In this document: positions 5,352 to 8,105 of the stretch, piece by piece
How the letters are laid out: the number at the start of each line of letters is the position of its first letter
How positions within the stretch are numbered: position 1 is the stretch's first letter
Origin: an uncultured Micrococcales bacterium
Lineage (GTDB): Bacteria > Actinomycetota > Actinomycetes > Actinomycetales > Microbacteriaceae
Assembly (NCBI GenBank): GCA_903831585.1
Contig: CAIKYE010000060.1
Coordinates: 1-8,105 of the forward strand
Reading direction: 5' to 3'
Length of the DNA: 8,105 bases
Notes under the pieces: model-generated
The model's input: the letters and a program-made list of their open reading frames with translations, nothing else
Told to the model about the DNA's origin: nothing
Database searches by the model: none
Translations under genes and position numbers: made by a program

Positions 5352-6560
5352 TTAGATTTGCTTTCCAACCTGGGCCCTGTAGCCCTGAACGGTTGAGCGC
5401 ATGCCGATTCCACACACGCCAACCATCTGCCCTTCACGGTAGTAACCAAATACACAATCGTCTTCGATTTCTCCGTGAATGAGTTTGACTTCGTCGGCCA
5501 GGCCAAGTAATCCGAATGCCAGAATGTGCATCTCAAACTGATCGCTCCAGAACGATGGAGTCGGCGCAAATTTTTCGTCTAGAACTGCTGACCAGTTCTC
5601 GGCTTCGTTCAGTTTGGCGGCGAGAACTTGGCCAACACGTTTGGCGGTGTCTGTGGGAATGTTCCAGTGCTCAACTCGGCGAGCAACGTCGTCAAACATC
5701 GGGTTCGCAAATCGAGCAACGTCGCCGATGGCAAACACGTCTTCGCATGCGGTGCCGTCGGTCTTCACAGCGCGCATTGCGTTATCGGTTAGAACGCCAT
5801 CGCTCAGGTCGAGGCCGCTGCCCTCAAGCCATTCGGTATTTGTGTCTGAGCCGATTGCCTCGATAAAAACGTCACAGGCAAGTTCTTCGCCTGAGTCGAG
5901 CAATACACCCGTAACCACACTTTCGCCGATCAGGTCGGTGATGGCGGTCTTCATTTTGAAACGAACGCCTTCGCCTTCGTGTCGACGCTGAATCTCGCGC
6001 GAAAGCTCGAGACCAAGTGGCCGAACGATCGGGTGCACGCCTGGGGCCACCACGGTTACTTCGCAGCCCAGTTTTCGAGCGGTGGCTGCAACTTCACAAC
6101 CAATGAAACCAGCGCCGAGAATAATCACGCGAGCACCCGGCACTAGAGCCGCGCGAAGAGCAATGGCGTCGTCAAGAGTTCGCACGGCATGACGCCCGGC
6201 CAGCTCAGAGTTGCTCACCTGCAGGCGCTTGGGGCGAAGTCCGGTTGCGATGATCAATGCCGAGTAGGGGTGCACCTGGCCGTTCGAGTCGGTGACCGTG
6301 CGATGTTTGAGATCTGCGCTCACGGCTCTTGTGCCAAGCACCCAGTTCACGTCTGCCGTTGCGGGACGCTGTGGAAAGGCTACGGCCTCATGGCTCACCT
6401 CGTTCGCGAGCACCTCTTTGCTTAGCGGTGGCCGGTTGTAGGGGGCGTGGGGTTCATCACCGATTGCGGTGATTGGGCCAAGGTAACCAAATCGTCGAAG
6501 GGCTTCTGCGGCGCGCAATCCACCCATGGATGCGCCAACTATGACGACCGGCTTGGTCAC
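5352..6560 (-). CDS. NAD(P)H:ferredoxin reductase, FAD-dependent (oxygenase-coupled type)
   Basis: Flavoprotein that passes electrons from NAD(P)H to a small ferredoxin, of the rubredoxin/putidaredoxin/BphA4-type reductase family. Its 402 residues are the usual length. The FAD-binding motif is near the N-terminus as GASMGGLRAAEALR (9-22), followed by YNRPPLSKEVL (41-51) and the second FAD contact ALIIATG (101-107). The pyridine-nucleotide site is GAGFIGCEVA (149-158), and the third FAD segment is DVFAIGDVARF (274-284), then RRVEHWN (294-300). The C-terminal reductase domain begins around PSFWSDQF (335-342). The start is GTG at 6560; an in-frame TAG at 6566-6564 excludes anything longer, and the ribosome site is weak, so coupling to the ferredoxin gene 22 bases upstream is likely. 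The obvious partner is that ferredoxin. The terminal oxygenase is not in the window. Confidence 0.92.
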   Translation of the reverse strand: MTKPVVIVGASMGGLRAAEALRRFGYLGPITAIGDEPHAPYNRPPLSKEVLANEVSHEAVAFPQRPATADVNWVLGTRAVSADLKHRTVTDSNGQVHPYSALIIATGLRPKRLQVSNSELAGRHAVRTLDDAIALRAALVPGARVIILGAGFIGCEVAATARKLGCEVTVVAPGVHPIVRPLGLELSREIQRRHEGEGVRFKMKTAITDLIGESVVTGVLLDSGEELACDVFIEAIGSDTNTEWLEGSGLDLSDGVLTDNAMRAVKTDGTACEDVFAIGDVARFANPMFDDVARRVEHWNIPTDTAKRVGQVLAAKLNEAENWSAVLDEKFAPTPSFWSDQFEMHILAFGLLGLADEVKLIHGEIEDDCVFGYYREGQMVGVCGIGMRSTVQGYRAQVGKQI

Positions 6561-6582
6561 GAGCTACTTATCCGTGGCTTTT

Positions 6583-6777
6583 TTAGTCAACGATGAAGAT
6601 TGCCTGCATCGGGCAGACATCGATTGCGGCTTCGACGTTTGCGCGTTCGCTCTCGTCTGCTTCTGCCGTGTATTCGAGCTTGTCGTCGTTGTTGAGTTTG
6701 AAGATGTTTGGTGCTTCAAAAACGCACTGGCCGTAGTGCTGGCACTTCGCCATGTCGACATTGATCTTGATGGTCAT
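6583..6777 (-). CDS. Single-cluster ferredoxin, [3Fe-4S] type with CxxYxxC motif
   Basis: Small electron carrier of 64 residues, acidic, resembling the ferredoxins that feed actinobacterial P450s. Cluster ligands are Cys12 and Cys18 (KCQHYGQCVF, spacing C-x5-C) and Cys55 in the C-terminal VCPMQAI (54-60). The position that would hold the second cysteine of a 4Fe-4S motif is Tyr15. Three cysteines and a CP pair suggest a [3Fe-4S] cluster, although variable-residue ferredoxins of this type can differ in cluster state. EAPNIFKLN (21-29) is the usual segment after the first two ligands. The ATG abuts the stop of the preceding gene (TAA then ATG) and has a strong AGGAG six bases upstream. The neighbouring reductase is its likely electron donor; the acceptor is unknown. 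Confidence 0.9.
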   Translation of the reverse strand: MTIKINVDMAKCQHYGQCVFEAPNIFKLNNDDKLEYTAEADESERANVEAAIDVCPMQAIFIVD

Positions 6778-7653
6778 TTACTTCTCCTCAACGGTTGATG
6801 GGTAAAGGTCTTTTGAAGGTGTGCGAATTCCGCGAAACTCCCAGTCGCCACCCATTGCTGTCGAGATTACTTCTTCGCTCTCGGTTGGCTGAGCACCGAC
6901 ATCGGTGCGAATAGATGTCGGGCCCTCGACTATGTGGTTGGAAAGTTTGCCGAGGCCTTCGACCTCGACCTCGACGATGTCGCCTGGCTGAACCGGGCGA
7001 GAGAACGCTGGGGTACCGCTAAACAAAATGTCACCCGGAACCAGAGTGATTGTGCGAGCGATGTCGGCAACCAGGTAGTGCATGTCCCACTCCATGTTGT
7101 CGGTGTTGTCTTCTTGCTTGACGACACCGTTGACCAACGTGCGAATGGTCTTGTTCTTAAAATTCCAATCGGTGACTACTCCTGGACCAATCGGTGCGAG
7201 AGTGTCTGAGCCCTTCACGCGAAGCATCGAGCCGGCGTCGGTGTCACGAAAATCGTGCAGGCCGTAGTCGTTGCCAATTGTGTAGCCGGCGATGTATTCG
7301 CCAGCCTCGGCAGGTGAAATGTTGCGGCAGGTCTTGCCAATTACAATGACGATCTCACCCTCGTAATTGAGCCACTTGCAACCCATCGGGCGAACCACGG
7401 CAGCGTTGTGACTGTTCAGTGCAGTGAGCGGCTTCTGAAAGTAGGTCGGTGCGGCTGGCAGCTTGGTCATGAACTCTTTTGTGCGACTGTCGTAGTTCAG
7501 GTGCACCGCGATGATCTTGGTCGGCTCGACCGGTGGCAGGTGGACCGCGTCGGCGATGGCAACTCGACGACCGTCGCCGGCAACCAGGTGTTCGCCATCT
7601 CGGGTCACCTGGGTCGGATAGCCGTCAAGCAGAATGCGTCTAAATTCAGCCAC
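6778..7653 (-). CDS. hpaG: Fumarylacetoacetate hydrolase family protein, HpaG-like
   Basis: Probable metal-dependent isomerase/decarboxylase of a meta-cleavage pathway. In E. coli HpaG the related domain acts after homoprotocatechuate ring opening, decarboxylating OPET and isomerising HHDD. The protein has 291 residues with one FAH catalytic domain (about 45-245), not the duplicated E. coli form. Landmarks are KIIAVHLNY (46-54), the metal-binding YEGEIVIVIGK (97-107; Glu98, Glu100), GYTIGNDYGLHDF (123-135; Asp129), RVKGSDTLAPIGP (145-157) and PGDILFSGTP (206-215). The order and spacing follow the C-terminal half of E. coli HpaG closely. The GTG start at 7653 is the only option, since an in-frame TGA lies at 7662-7660; GGTGA six bases upstream may serve as ribosome site. 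It overlaps the dioxygenase stop by 8 bases. Other FAH-family activities (hydratase, oxaloacetate decarboxylase, acylpyruvate hydrolase) cannot be excluded; the neighbour supports the pathway call. Confidence 0.82.
   Translation of the reverse strand: MAEFRRILLDGYPTQVTRDGEHLVAGDGRRVAIADAVHLPPVEPTKIIAVHLNYDSRTKEFMTKLPAAPTYFQKPLTALNSHNAAVVRPMGCKWLNYEGEIVIVIGKTCRNISPAEAGEYIAGYTIGNDYGLHDFRDTDAGSMLRVKGSDTLAPIGPGVVTDWNFKNKTIRTLVNGVVKQEDNTDNMEWDMHYLVADIARTITLVPGDILFSGTPAFSRPVQPGDIVEVEVEGLGKLSNHIVEGPTSIRTDVGAQPTESEEVISTAMGGDWEFRGIRTPSKDLYPSTVEEK
6784..6788 (-). promoter_or_regulatory. Ferredoxin ribosome binding site inside hpaG 3' end
   Basis: On the minus strand AGGAG (6788 to 6784) lies 6 bases before the ferredoxin ATG at 6777. 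It is formed by the last codons of the upstream gene (Glu-Glu-Lys-stop). This is the best Shine-Dalgarno sequence of the minus-strand block and suggests efficient translation of the ferredoxin compared with the reductase. Confidence 0.75.
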
Positions 7654-8105
7654 GGCTGTTCACCACGTCTTTTGGCAGCGGGAATCCGCCTTCTGGCCTA
7701 GGGAAGTAGACGTGAACCTGGCCGGTGCCAATCGAGTTCTCATATTCGCTATACATGACGCCCTTGGCGGTGTTCTCTTCTTCGCCGGTTGCGCCTGCCA
7801 TGGCTAGCCAGTGGTAGAAGTTTGCCTCTGGCTTGTACTTCTTGAAGTTAGGCATGTTGTCGAGGATTGCCTTGTGGTCGCCGGCCTTCATCCATTCGAG
7901 CACCTCGAGGTCGGCAGCATATGCCTCTGGGGTGAAGATGTGTTTCGGGTCGCTTGCCTCGTGCTTGCGAAGTTCGCGCAGTGGCCAGAATGTGTGTGAC
8001 AAAGCACCAGATGCGAGTAGCAAAACCTTGCGGTCTGTGTCACGGATGGCTTCGCCGAGCGCACGACCCGCGCGCTTGAAGTCTTCGTAGTCGCCGGTCT
8101 GGCAA
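7646..8105 (-). CDS. hpaD: Extradiol ring-cleavage dioxygenase (LigB/class III, HpaD-like), C-terminal half
   Basis: Fe(II) dioxygenase expected to open a catechol ring next to the hydroxyls; the closest recognisable relative is 3,4-dihydroxyphenylacetate 2,3-dioxygenase (E. coli HpaD). The frame is open to the right edge (codons from base 8104), giving 152 residues, about half of a protein usually near 280. The N-terminal half with the two iron-binding histidines lies outside. Visible segments matching HpaD in order: LGEAIRDTDRKVLLLASGALSHTF (about visible residues 16-39), whose SH histidine (visible residue 37) corresponds to the acid/base histidine of class III enzymes; a WMKAGDHKAILDNMPNF-like helix; and the near-terminal GTGQVHVYFP. 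About 15 residues follow where E. coli HpaD stops. A TTG at 8023 is internal, not the start. Substrate is inferred from family and from the HpaG-like neighbour, so related catechols remain possible. Confidence 0.85.
   Translation of the reverse strand, partial: CQTGDYEDFKRAGRALGEAIRDTDRKVLLLASGALSHTFWPLRELRKHEASDPKHIFTPEAYAADLEVLEWMKAGDHKAILDNMPNFKKYKPEANFYHWLAMAGATGEEENTAKGVMYSEYENSIGTGQVHVYFPRPEGGFPLPKDVVNSRG

Noticed and set aside
5614..5991. Plus-strand open frame of 125 codons inside the reductase gene
   Set aside because: It lies opposite the FAD/NAD-binding reductase whose motifs are intact, and its translation is low-complexity with no family resemblance.
8023..8105. TTG at 8023 as the dioxygenase start
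   Set aside because: The frame continues upstream to the window edge with residues that align to HpaD, so the gene is cut by the window, not short.

Overview
The window looks like chromosomal DNA of a free-living actinobacterium of moderate GC, most likely a Microbacteriaceae-type organism (freshwater relatives such as the Luna lineages would fit). This assignment is an inference. It rests on the order tmk–holB–lipoprotein tripeptidyl-aminopeptidase–tRNA-Thr, on GTG and TTG starts, on an actinobacterial-style delta-prime P-loop (GPPGSGRS), and on a [3Fe-4S]-type ferredoxin of the kind common in this phylum. No transposase, integrase, CRISPR array or phage gene is visible. Coding density is very high and no stretch of 300 bases lacks a gene.

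Layout. (1) Bases 1-3040, plus strand: the 3' part of thymidylate kinase, the DNA polymerase III delta-prime subunit and a secreted alpha/beta-hydrolase lipoprotein. They are joined by 1-base (TAATG) and 4-base (ATGA) overlaps, so they are probably one transcript. (2) Bases 3041-3247: a short intergenic stretch with a tRNA-Thr(CGT) gene and a structured leader before the next gene. (3) Bases 3248-5351, plus strand: a two-gene KtrB/KtrA (TrkH/TrkA-type) potassium uptake system, with a hairpin, a start-stop codon pair and a TTG start in the 37-base gap between the genes. (4) Bases 5352-8105, minus strand: the downstream end of a catabolic operon that enters from the right edge. It encodes an HpaD-like extradiol dioxygenase (C-terminal half only), an HpaG-like fumarylacetoacetate-hydrolase-family enzyme, a single-cluster ferredoxin and an NAD(P)H:ferredoxin reductase. 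These genes overlap, abut, or lie 22 bases apart.

How they work together. The first block is DNA replication housekeeping plus a peptide-scavenging exoenzyme. The second block is potassium homeostasis: KtrB is the membrane channel-like subunit and KtrA the nucleotide-binding gating ring. The minus-strand block suggests meta-cleavage breakdown of homoprotocatechuate (3,4-dihydroxyphenylacetate) or a similar catechol, with an electron-transfer pair fused into the same transcript. The enzyme that receives those electrons is not in the window. It could be a P450 or other oxygenase encoded beyond base 8105, or, more speculatively, the iron dioxygenase itself. The two converging blocks meet with directly abutting stop codons and no spacer at 5349-5354. 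Nothing here is clearly a new system; the catabolic operon with its redox pair is the most worthwhile part to follow up.
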